NCBI GenBank assembly: GCA_945833725.1
Contig: CAMAFU010000062.1
Coordinates: forward strand, 1-8,466
DNA length: 8,466 nt
From: an uncultured Treponema sp.
GTDB taxonomy: Bacteria; Spirochaetota; Spirochaetia; Treponematales; Treponemataceae
Direction of reading: 5' to 3'
Shown here: positions 1 to 6,666 of the stretch, piece after piece
Numbering within the stretch: the stretch's first letter is position 1
Layout: each line of letters begins with the position of its first letter
The notes under the pieces: generated by a model
What the model saw: the letters and a program-made list of their open reading frames with translations, nothing else
The model's database searches: none
Told to the model about the DNA's origin: nothing
Program-made: the position numbers and the translations under genes

Positions 1-959
1 GAAAAAATGTTCTTGTGGCTTGGGATGAAAATCTTGCTAAAGAAAATTCTGTTGGAGTAAAAGTTTTGCCGTACAATAAATTTGAGCGGCGGAATATTAT
101 TGCTGTAAAGGAAGTTCTTAATTCTTTTAAAATTGATTCTCCCCGAAAAAAAGTGGAAATTTCCCCTTCAACATCTTATCCGCTTTTTCTTCAGTTTGTA
201 GACGGTCTTAACGGTTGGGATGTGCTTTGTCGCGAAAAGTCTGTTCACGATTTTGTAAAGACAATGCGGCACTGCAAGGATGAATACGAAATTCAATGTA
301 CAATGGAAGCGGCCAGAGTAGGGGACATTATTATACAAAAAATTGAAGAAGGAATTGACTGTGGCTCAATAAAAACAGAAACGGATGTGGCTCTTCTTAT
401 TGAAAGGGAGTTGCGTTCCATGGGCTGCGAAAGAACCGGCTTTGATACGCTGGCGGCAAATCCAAAACGAAGTTATGCCATTCATGCTTTCCCTGGTTTT
501 ACAGATGCCCCGTGGCCATCAGATGGTCTTTCCATTCTTGATTTTGGCGTTGTGTACAAAGGATATACAAGCGATACTACCCTTACAGTTGTAAAAAATC
601 CTTCCCCAGAGCAAAAAAAACTTGTGGAACTGGTAGAAAAGGCTTATGAAGAAGCTTTGCCTTGTTATAAAGAAGGCGTGCAGTTTAAAGTCGCTGCCCG
701 AGCTGCGGAAAATGTTTTTAAAAAAGCCGGCAGAACTATGCCTCATACTTTAGGACATGGAATAGGGCTTGAAATTCATGAAGATTTAAGAATTTCTTCA
801 AAACAGCCGGAAGAAAATGTGTTTAAAAAAGGCATGATTGTAACTCTTGAACCGGGACTTTACGACAAAGAACTGGGAGGAGTTCGCTTGGAAAATGATG
901 TTCTTATTACGGAAGACGGAAACAAAGTTTTAACGAATTCAAAGATAATTTACCGGTAA
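1..959 (+). CDS. M24 family metallopeptidase, Xaa-Pro aminopeptidase/prolidase type (5' end cut off by window)
   Basis: This is the C-terminal part of a cytosolic two-metal peptidase that should remove N-terminal residues before proline or split Xaa-Pro dipeptides. The frame is open to the left edge (first full codon at position 3), so the GTG at 15 is an internal valine and the true start is outside. Numbering from that GTG, about residues 1-80 are the end of the creatinase-like N-terminal domain and 85-314 the pita-bread catalytic domain. All five expected metal ligands are visible: D176 (ILDFG), D187 (TSDTT), H248 (LGHGIG), E279 (LEPG) and E293 (RLENDV). H255 (EIHE) and H157 (AIHAFP) fit the substrate or proton-shuttle histidines. 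The catalytic domain looks complete and active. Aminopeptidase P and prolidase cannot be told apart from this fragment. The downstream gene is convergent. Confidence 0.93.
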   Translation, partial: KNVLVAWDENLAKENSVGVKVLPYNKFERRNIIAVKEVLNSFKIDSPRKKVEISPSTSYPLFLQFVDGLNGWDVLCREKSVHDFVKTMRHCKDEYEIQCTMEAARVGDIIIQKIEEGIDCGSIKTETDVALLIERELRSMGCERTGFDTLAANPKRSYAIHAFPGFTDAPWPSDGLSILDFGVVYKGYTSDTTLTVVKNPSPEQKKLVELVEKAYEEALPCYKEGVQFKVAARAAENVFKKAGRTMPHTLGHGIGLEIHEDLRISSKQPEENVFKKGMIVTLEPGLYDKELGGVRLENDVLITEDGNKVLTNSKIIYR

Positions 960-990
960 AAAAAAGGAGACTGTATTTTGTGCAGTCTCC
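958..990 (-). terminator. Rho-independent terminator of the TPR gene
   Basis: A perfect 8-bp inverted repeat, GGAGACTG (966-973) and CAGTCTCC (983-990), encloses a 9-nt loop. Read on the minus strand, the stem is followed at once by eight T residues (965-958), the classic intrinsic terminator layout, about 30 nt after the TPR stop codon. On the plus strand the stem is followed by TGTAAAAAA rather than a T run, so it should work mainly for the minus-strand gene. The T tract reaches into the stop codon of the convergent peptidase gene. Confidence 0.85.
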
Positions 991-1020
991 TGTAAAAAAC
1001 ATATTGTGCTTATAAAGTTT

Positions 1021-2868
1021 TTATCCTCCAATGGAGCGAAGCTCGTTTTCCAGAGCCGTTTTAAGTTTTTCGTCCGGGAGGCTTTCTATTAAGCTTGTAA
1101 AGATGCCGAAACTTTCCTTTAACATAAGGGATGCACTTTTTTCATCTTCGCTTTCAGAAACACTGTCTTCGTTATTTTTATTAAGCATAGATGCCTTTTT
1201 TAAAAGTCCAGGTTCGCCGGAAAGACGGGAAATTATATAGTCAATAAGAATTCTTTTTCTGCTGGAAAGAAATTCTTTTTTGTCTTCATCCGGCAGAAAG
1301 TCTATAAGGTTTCTGAGGGTTTTAAAAAGTTCAAGAATTTCTTCTCCCCCGTTTTTTTCCTCCGGCTGATTTTCATTCATTCCTTCCTGTTCGGTAAAAT
1401 CGTCTGTTGCAGTGGACTCATCTGGCTCCGTAAAATCGGCTGTTGCAGTGGACTCTTCCTGTTCGGCAAAATCATCTGTTTCGGCAAATTCTTCCGCCGC
1501 CGTAAAATCCCCGGTTTCATCATCTTCATGTTTGCAGTTTTCTTCCACAAAAATTTGAATATTTGGCGTTGTACTGTCGGACTCTTCGGTTTTTTCTTCC
1601 TGTCTTTCGCAAATTTCTTCTGTTTGTTCAGGCGTACAGAAGTTATCTGTGTTTTCAGAAAAATCCTGCGGCGCAAAAGTTTCTTCCGGCCGTCCGGTAA
1701 TTTCTTCACTTTCCAATTCGGAAGAATTTTCTTCGCTTTTGTTTTCTTCTGATTCTTCATTTTCTGTGGACGAGTCTGCATCTCCTGCAAGAATGTCGAA
1801 AACATCAAAATCATCGGGAAAATCCTGCTCTTTTAAGGCGTCAAAATTTTCGTCGTCGGAAACTTCATCGGAAAAAATTTCTGTTTGTTCCGGCTGTGAA
1901 ACAATTTCAGGAATTTGATTTTCACCTTCGCTTTCTAAAGGCTCTTCAACATTTTCTGGAATGACGGTTTCATTTTCAGTTTCAGCAATTTTATTTTCAT
2001 CAAGTTCATTTTCATCATCAATCTTTACTTCATAATCAACATCATTCTGAACATTTTCTTCACTTTCCACTCCGCTACAGACAGAATTAAAAATTTGCGG
2101 AGAAACAGATTGTTTTAACTGGTTGAAAATTACGGCAATTTTTTTATCTTGAGGAGCATTTTTTGCCGCTCTGGACACAAGGGCACAGGCTTTATGTTCT
2201 TTTTTGATTTTTAAAAGAAGAGTTACATAAGACTCGATAATGTCGGCCCACAAAGGTTTGGAACGCAGCGCCTTTTCGTAAGAAGATGTGGCTTTTTCAA
2301 AATCTCCCGTTGCCTCATAAACTTTTGCAATGTTCATAAGAAGGACAGGGTGATTTGCGTCAATGCTCAACCCCCGCAAATAGGACTGAAGAGCTTTTTC
2401 GTTTTGATTCTGCAAAGAATAAATTGAGCCTAAATGATTATAGGCAAGTACATCATCAGGATTAAGTTCGATGGCCTCTTCAAAACAACTTACGGCATCA
2501 TCAAGTTGACCCATCTGCTTGTAAGTAAAGCCCAGATTATAAGAAATTTCAGGATTTTCGCCGGCTTCTACCAGAGCCCTTTCAAGAACGGCAATGGAAT
2601 CTTCATATTGCCCCAGCCTTCTGTAAATTCCTCCCATGGTAATGTATGGAGAAATTTCTTCCGGGTTAATTTCAGAAATCCGCCTGTAAATTCCAAGAGC
2701 CTGTTCATCTTTACCGCTTTTTATGTAAAGTTCGCCCAGTTGATTTAATATATTTATGTCTTTTGGAGAATCCCGCAAAAGCTGACGGTAAAGTCTTGTG
2801 GCAAGAGGAAAATCCCTTGAAATAACGGCACTTTTTGCCCTGGAAAGTAAAAGAGAATTATCAGACAT
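1021..2868 (-). CDS. TPR-repeat protein with long acidic low-complexity region and helical C-terminal domain
   Basis: This 615-residue protein is probably a cytosolic scaffold or adaptor; no signal peptide or membrane segment is seen, and no enzymatic motif. Residues about 4-241 are six to seven tetratricopeptide repeats of 34 residues, for example 106-139 (NLGFTYKQMGQLDDA, ending ELNPDD) and 140-173. Residues about 265-508 are extremely rich in Glu, Asp, Ser and Thr and likely disordered; within them, 453-500 form four 12-residue repeats. The C-terminal part (509-615) is helical and holds a duplicated motif, LIDFLPDE (521-528) and LIESLPDE (593-600). The ATG start is supported by GGGAG five nt upstream (2874-2878). 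It ends at a strong terminator and lies downstream of a LamG/FN3 gene, separated by a structured spacer. The partner is unknown; TPRs usually bind proteins. I do not recognise a named gene. Confidence 0.9.
   Translation of the reverse strand: MSDNSLLLSRAKSAVISRDFPLATRLYRQLLRDSPKDINILNQLGELYIKSGKDEQALGIYRRISEINPEEISPYITMGGIYRRLGQYEDSIAVLERALVEAGENPEISYNLGFTYKQMGQLDDAVSCFEEAIELNPDDVLAYNHLGSIYSLQNQNEKALQSYLRGLSIDANHPVLLMNIAKVYEATGDFEKATSSYEKALRSKPLWADIIESYVTLLLKIKKEHKACALVSRAAKNAPQDKKIAVIFNQLKQSVSPQIFNSVCSGVESEENVQNDVDYEVKIDDENELDENKIAETENETVIPENVEEPLESEGENQIPEIVSQPEQTEIFSDEVSDDENFDALKEQDFPDDFDVFDILAGDADSSTENEESEENKSEENSSELESEEITGRPEETFAPQDFSENTDNFCTPEQTEEICERQEEKTEESDSTTPNIQIFVEENCKHEDDETGDFTAAEEFAETDDFAEQEESTATADFTEPDESTATDDFTEQEGMNENQPEEKNGGEEILELFKTLRNLIDFLPDEDKKEFLSSRKRILIDYIISRLSGEPGLLKKASMLNKNNEDSVSESEDEKSASLMLKESFGIFTSLIESLPDEKLKTALENELRSIGG
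1369..1512 (-). repeat. Four tandem 36-bp (12-residue) repeats in the acidic region of the TPR protein
   Basis: Residues 453-500 read as four units in register: GDFTAAEEFAET, DDFAEQEESTAT, ADFTEPDESTAT and DDFTEQEGMNEN. The consensus is (D/A)DF(T/A)E.(E/D)ESTAT. At the DNA level the two central units (1405-1440 and 1441-1476) agree at 28 of 36 positions by hand count, including an identical 15-base block; the outer units are more diverged. In-frame period and DNA similarity point to recent duplication. Confidence 0.85.
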
Positions 2869-2873
2869 ATAAA

Positions 2874-2898
2874 CTCCCGTAAAAACTCTGCGTCAGAG
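2874..2898 (-). promoter_or_regulatory. Ribosome binding site of the TPR gene with a small terminator-like hairpin directly upstream
   Basis: On the minus strand, GGGAG (2878-2874) sits five nt before the ATG and fixes the TPR start. Just upstream is the perfect 5-bp hairpin CTCTG-ACG-CAGAG (2898-2886), followed by five T (2885-2881). This resembles a weak intrinsic terminator or attenuator in the leader, but the stem is short and the effect is speculative. The ribosome site is solid; the hairpin role is not. Confidence 0.5.
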
Positions 2899-2930
2899 CA
2901 GATTTGTTAAAAAAAAATCGAATTTTAAGG

Positions 2931-3026
2931 CTGTGCCCCGGAAAATCCGGGTCGCTATGTCCAGGGTTCCGTTATCACTCCATTGGTGCAGGCACCAACG
3001 CTTCGCGCCCTTCCCAGCGCTCACAG
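2931..3026. other. GC-rich hairpin-forming intergenic element, likely dispersed repeat
   Basis: The 179-bp spacer between the LamG/FN3 gene and the TPR gene contains a block of about 60% GC (59 of 96 by hand count), flanked by sequence near 20% GC on the TPR side. It is bounded by CTGTG (2931-2935) and CACAG (3022-3026), which are complementary. Inside are two clean hairpins: CCCGG-AAAAT-CCGGG (2937-2951), and TTGGTGC-AG-GCACCAA (2983-2998), which would fold with a 4-nt loop. GCGC also occurs twice around CCTTCCCA (3005-3020). Neither strand has an ORF of note. The sharp compositional edges suggest an inserted or multi-copy element or a structured RNA. No match to a known RNA family is claimed. 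Confidence 0.5.
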
Positions 3027-3047
3027 TAAAATTCCCTAAAAGCAAAA

Positions 3048-4571
3048 TTAGTTGTTAAGGCCAAGGAAAGTTCCCTTCAGCCTTTTTGATGGCCGGGCAA
3101 AAACTTCTTTCGAAAGTTCCCCGGTTATTTCATAATCTCCTTTTGCAATGGCAGAAACGGCAAAATAATAAATTCTTCCGTTTTCCAGGCCTGTTAAAGT
3201 AAAGGATGTGGTATTTTCTGTTCTTACAGGGGAATCTCCTTCTAAAGCAATGCTGCCAAGGTACTCACCCGGTCTGTTTCCGTAATAAATGTAATATCCG
3301 GCAATATTGTCGTCTACAGAATGACTCCATGTTAAAGTAACCTGTTCATCACCTTCTTCTGCAGCAACATAAAAAGGCGGCAGAGGAGGAGGCAAAACTG
3401 TGTATGTTAAGTCAATCTGGGTAACAGACGGCGATTTAATTCCCTGACCGTCTGGCAAAAGTTCCGCCGCTACCTGAAAATAAAGCCCCTTAACTCCTTC
3501 AATTTTTTCGCCGGGAAGAACTTCTTTCCATTCAGGGTAATCGTAAGTCCACTCAAACTGGTTTTCGCCGGAGCGTACAAAAAATTTTACGGAAGTTTCG
3601 GCAGGAACGGATGTAATTGCATTAAGGCAGTTAAGTTCAGAACCTGGAGAAGTTAAAACCGGTGCAGAAACAAAACGGCCGCCTTTTAAGTCGTAGGGTT
3701 CGTTGCCGCTCATAAACAGGTTGTTTCCGCTGTTTTTTGGAAGGGAGCGGACTGTTACAATGTCGTCGATTTTTCCTGTATAAAAAGGGCATATTTCCAC
3801 AGTGGTAGAGCCTCCTATTACAGGAAGACACACCATTCCACCTTCATGACCTGTATCTGTAATGTAGGCAATATCTTCTGTCATGCCGTTTACGCAGTAT
3901 TCAAGACAGCCGTTTTCTTCATTAAATAAAATTGTGTGGCGGCTCCATTCACCGGGAATAACGGCATTAAAGCCTTTTACAGTAATCTGTTCAAACGGGA
4001 AATCTGGAAAAATATTTTTAAAAGTCCACTCAAGCCTGTTGTTTACAAAAACGGCAGAAACCCGCTGAAATTCCGAATAATCTTCTTTGTTCCGCGAAGT
4101 ACGCCAGTCAAAAAGTTTTTCGCCATTTTCTGCAAGAGATGGAGAAATCCAGAATTCAATCATAAAAGAACCGCCCAAAGTAGATGAAGAAGCATAAGAT
4201 GATTTTTTTTCTTTAAGGACAATTCCTTTTTCAATTCCACGGCTTAAACCGGAAAATTTATTTCTGGCATTTTGAGAAGACGAAATAAGATGATTTTCGA
4301 TTATTTCGTACCGGCCTGTTTTTTCTGTTAGAGTTCCGTTTTCAAAAGACAGGTACATAAGAGTTTCGTCTGTTAAATCTGTTTTTTTTCCGGCAAGCTG
4401 TATTGCAGGAAAACCGAATTTTCCAGTTCCGTCAGAAATTCCTGATTTTATGCTGTAATTTGTCCAGCCGGATTTTCCGCCTAAAGTTACGGTTTTTTGT
4501 TCAGCGGCGGAGTTTATGCACAAAAGAAAAAGTGAAAATACAAAGGCAGCACATTTCCTGCTGTTCATCAT
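3048..4571 (-). CDS. Exported LamG-like (concanavalin-A fold) and fibronectin type III protein
   Basis: This is probably a secreted or periplasmic/surface carbohydrate- or protein-binding protein. The open frame reaches 4658, but I place the start at the tandem ATGs (4571/4568). There a classical signal peptide begins: Arg and Lys in the n-region, hydrophobic core AAFVFSLFLLCI, and likely cleavage after NSAA. The cysteine in LFLLC does not fit a lipobox, since Leu precedes it. Using the longer frame's numbering (start at 4658), residues about 98-306 resemble a LamG/laminin-G jelly roll (MYLSFENG, FMIEFWISPS, GKIDDIVTVRSLP). Residues 325-420 form a beta-rich middle segment, and after a proline-rich linker (PPPLPP) about 425-522 are an FN3 domain (VTLTWSHSVDDNIAGYYIYY, ending RIYYFAVSAIA). 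Mature length is about 480 residues. No catalytic motif is visible, so binding or adhesion is inferred from the folds. It is divergent from uvrC; no clear Shine-Dalgarno is seen. Confidence 0.85.
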   Translation of the reverse strand: MMNSRKCAAFVFSLFLLCINSAAEQKTVTLGGKSGWTNYSIKSGISDGTGKFGFPAIQLAGKKTDLTDETLMYLSFENGTLTEKTGRYEIIENHLISSSQNARNKFSGLSRGIEKGIVLKEKKSSYASSSTLGGSFMIEFWISPSLAENGEKLFDWRTSRNKEDYSEFQRVSAVFVNNRLEWTFKNIFPDFPFEQITVKGFNAVIPGEWSRHTILFNEENGCLEYCVNGMTEDIAYITDTGHEGGMVCLPVIGGSTTVEICPFYTGKIDDIVTVRSLPKNSGNNLFMSGNEPYDLKGGRFVSAPVLTSPGSELNCLNAITSVPAETSVKFFVRSGENQFEWTYDYPEWKEVLPGEKIEGVKGLYFQVAAELLPDGQGIKSPSVTQIDLTYTVLPPPLPPFYVAAEEGDEQVTLTWSHSVDDNIAGYYIYYGNRPGEYLGSIALEGDSPVRTENTTSFTLTGLENGRIYYFAVSAIAKGDYEITGELSKEVFARPSKRLKGTFLGLNN

Positions 4572-4583
4572 AAAAGAAAAATG

Positions 4584-4592
4584 TGGTAAAAT
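4584..4592 (+). promoter_or_regulatory. Candidate extended -10 promoter for uvrC
   Basis: TGGTAAAAT (TG at 4584-4585, -10 hexamer TAAAAT at 4587-4592) fits an extended -10 box and would start transcription near 4599, leaving a leader of about 43 nt. The position 17 bp upstream (TTCATC, 4564-4569) is a poor -35, as is common with extended -10 promoters. The site lies between the two divergent starts. Only sequence resemblance supports it. Confidence 0.35.
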
Positions 4593-4641
4593 CCCGAAGA
4601 AACTTCCAATACTTTTTAACACAGGCGAAATCCTTTTCATT

Positions 4642-6600
4642 ATGAATAATACAGACAATCCGGCTTATGAAAACCTTCACAAAACCGCACTGACTTCTCC
4701 TTCCTCCAGCGGAGTATATTTGTGGCGGAACTCTGAGGGAACCGTCATTTATGTAGGCAAGGCCAAAAATCTAAAAAACAGGCTTTCTTCGTATTTTTCC
4801 GGTGAACGGCAGATAAAAACCCAGCTTTTAGTTTCATCAGCCAAAACCATCGAATATATTACGACTTCAAACGAGTACGAAGCCTTTATTCTGGAGAACA
4901 ATCTTATAAAAAAATATTCTCCCAGATACAATATTCAACTTAAAGACGGAAAATCTTATCCATCTTTAAAACTTACGGCAGAAAATTTTCCGCGCCTTTA
5001 TAAAACCCGGCTTATAAAAAAAGACGGAGCCGCTTATTTTGGCCCTTATCCAGATTCCGGGGCATTGGACACATTTATAGAAACACTTTACAGCATTTAT
5101 CCCTTGCGTCATTGTAATACGCTTAAAAAAAGGACATCGCCCTGTATGTATTACCATATTGGCCGCTGTAAAGCACCCTGCTGTGCCAAAATTACAAAAG
5201 AAACCTACAGTGAATATATCGAAGAAATAAAGGCTCTACTTGAGGGAAAAGGCGAAGAAACTATCCTTAAAATAAAATCGGAAATGCAGAAAGCCGCTTC
5301 CATGTTGAATTTTGAAAAGGCTGCCCGATTAAGGGACGGTCTTAAAGCCCTTGCAATTTTACAGAATCAAAATATTGTAGAAGACAATAATGATTTTAAC
5401 GACAGGGATTATATAAATTTCAGCCGGCAGGGAGAAACTGTAAGTTTTGCAGTTTTGCAGATTCGTGGCGGCAAACTTATGGGTAAAGATATTTTCCCTG
5501 TAGAAAGTCTGGCCGACGATGATGAATTAATGGAAGAATTTGTTACGGTTTATTACGAAAAACAAAATCAGATTCCCCCGGAAATTTATGTATCTCAGGA
5601 AACAGGGCTGGAAATTTTATCCCGATGGCTTAAAGAAAAAACAGAAAATCATTCAAAAGTTATAAAAATAAATTGCCGTCAGGACGATAAACGGCTTTCT
5701 CCAGAAAACCGCCGTCATGCCGCATCTTTGAATATGGCAGCTTTGAATGCAAAAGAAGATCTTATTCGTCGGGTGCGGGAAAGGGGAGACATGCCGGCTC
5801 TTATTGAACTTAAAAAAGTTCTGGGACTTCCGAAACTTCCGGAAAGAATCGAAGGCTTTGACATTGCGCATATTGGCGGAAAATTTCCGGTGGCTTCCCT
5901 TATAAGTTTCTGGCGGGGCAACCCCGATAAAAAAAATTACAGATATTTCCGCCTTAAAACAACAGACGGCATAATAGACGATTTTGCTTCCATGCGGGAG
6001 GCTGCTTCCAGAAGATATGTACGGTTAAAAAACGAAGGAAAACAACTGCCAGACCTTATTCTTATAGACGGAGGAATTGGTCAGGTAAATGCTGTGGCAG
6101 GTGTATTAAAGGCTTTGGAATTAGAAATTCCTGTGGCAGGACTTGCCAAACGCGATGAAGAAATATGGCTTCCTCAATCATCAGAACCTGTAAAGCTTTT
6201 AAAAAACAGCGATGCCCTTCATCTTTTGCAGCGGGTTCGGGATGAAACCCATAGATTTGCTACTTCAAAAAATCAAATTCTCCGTACAAAAGAAAATACA
6301 GTTTCATCTTTCTCAAAAATTTTTGGTGTAGGAAAGGCTAGGGAAAAAATCCTGCTTAAAGAATTTGGCACTCTGGAAAATCTTGTATCATCTTCTGTTC
6401 AGAAAATTGCAGAAACTTTAAAAGTGCATACGGATGCGGCAGAAAAAATTCTGGAATCATCAAAAAAACTTATGGAAGAACAGCAGAAATTAAAATCAAA
6501 AAAAGATGTAATATTAAAAAGCCAATTTTCTGCAGGAGAAACTGATTCAAAAAAAACGGACGGTTTTATTACCATGCTTGTAAATCAGGCGTTGGAATAA
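4642..6600 (+). CDS. uvrC: UvrABC excinuclease subunit C
   Basis: UvrC makes both incisions flanking a bulky DNA lesion in nucleotide-excision repair after UvrA/UvrB loading. The ATG at 4642 is chosen because the homologous region starts shortly after it, and the in-frame extension back to 4516 only reads through the divergent gene's start. Length is 652 residues. Domains: GIY-YIG nuclease about 20-105 (GVYLW, IYVGKAKNL, LENNLIKKYSPRYNI); four-cysteine region C158, C168, C176, C180; UVR/UvrB-binding helix pair about 205-240 (MLNFEKAARLRD); RNase H-like 5' nuclease about 400-545 with D407 (GFDIAH), D476 (LIDGG) and H537 (DETHRFA); helix-hairpin-helix about 556-605 (IFGVGKAREKILL). A lysine-rich tail of about 45 residues follows. 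All catalytic residues appear present. No strong Shine-Dalgarno is seen. Confidence 0.98.
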   Translation: MNNTDNPAYENLHKTALTSPSSSGVYLWRNSEGTVIYVGKAKNLKNRLSSYFSGERQIKTQLLVSSAKTIEYITTSNEYEAFILENNLIKKYSPRYNIQLKDGKSYPSLKLTAENFPRLYKTRLIKKDGAAYFGPYPDSGALDTFIETLYSIYPLRHCNTLKKRTSPCMYYHIGRCKAPCCAKITKETYSEYIEEIKALLEGKGEETILKIKSEMQKAASMLNFEKAARLRDGLKALAILQNQNIVEDNNDFNDRDYINFSRQGETVSFAVLQIRGGKLMGKDIFPVESLADDDELMEEFVTVYYEKQNQIPPEIYVSQETGLEILSRWLKEKTENHSKVIKINCRQDDKRLSPENRRHAASLNMAALNAKEDLIRRVRERGDMPALIELKKVLGLPKLPERIEGFDIAHIGGKFPVASLISFWRGNPDKKNYRYFRLKTTDGIIDDFASMREAASRRYVRLKNEGKQLPDLILIDGGIGQVNAVAGVLKALELEIPVAGLAKRDEEIWLPQSSEPVKLLKNSDALHLLQRVRDETHRFATSKNQILRTKENTVSSFSKIFGVGKAREKILLKEFGTLENLVSSSVQKIAETLKVHTDAAEKILESSKKLMEEQQKLKSKKDVILKSQFSAGETDSKKTDGFITMLVNQALE

Positions 6601-6631
6601 AACGCTTGCCAGATTTCTGTGCAGAATTTAA

Positions 6632-6660
6632 TGGAAAAAAAACGATAATTGTATCATAAT
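6632..6660 (+). promoter_or_regulatory. Candidate promoter of the small beta-barrel gene, abutting its ATG
   Basis: A -35-like TGGAAA (6632-6637, 4 of 6 to consensus) and a -10-like CATAAT (6655-6660, 5 of 6) are spaced by 17 bp. The expected transcription start is at about 6667, the A of the ATG itself. An overlapping TATCAT (6652-6657) would start only 2-3 nt earlier. No Shine-Dalgarno exists before the gene, so initiation on a leaderless or nearly leaderless mRNA is the simplest reading. Confidence 0.45.
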
Positions 6661-6666
6661 TAGTGT

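Noticed and set aside
1377..1814. 145-residue minus-strand frame rich in Lys, Arg and Pro, and several plus-strand Ser/Phe-rich frames over 1528-1918
   Set aside because: They are shadows of the Glu-rich GAA-dense region of the TPR gene; composition follows from the codons of the real frame.
4571..4571. Lipoprotein reading of the LamG/FN3 signal peptide (cysteine in LFLLC)
   Set aside because: The residue before the cysteine is Leu, which does not fit even the relaxed spirochaetal lipobox; a signal peptidase I site at NSAA is better.
4516..4641. 42-residue N-terminal extension of UvrC
   Set aside because: UvrC homology begins after the ATG at 4642; the extension is the reverse reading of the divergent gene's signal-peptide region.
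4572..4658. 29-residue N-terminal extension of the LamG/FN3 protein
   Set aside because: It places a weak hydrophobic segment ahead of an ideal signal peptide starting at the tandem ATGs, and it overlaps the uvrC start codon.
6609..6626. TTCTG/CAGAA inverted repeat after uvrC as a terminator
   Set aside because: The stem is at most 4-5 bp with a tiny loop and no proper T run follows.
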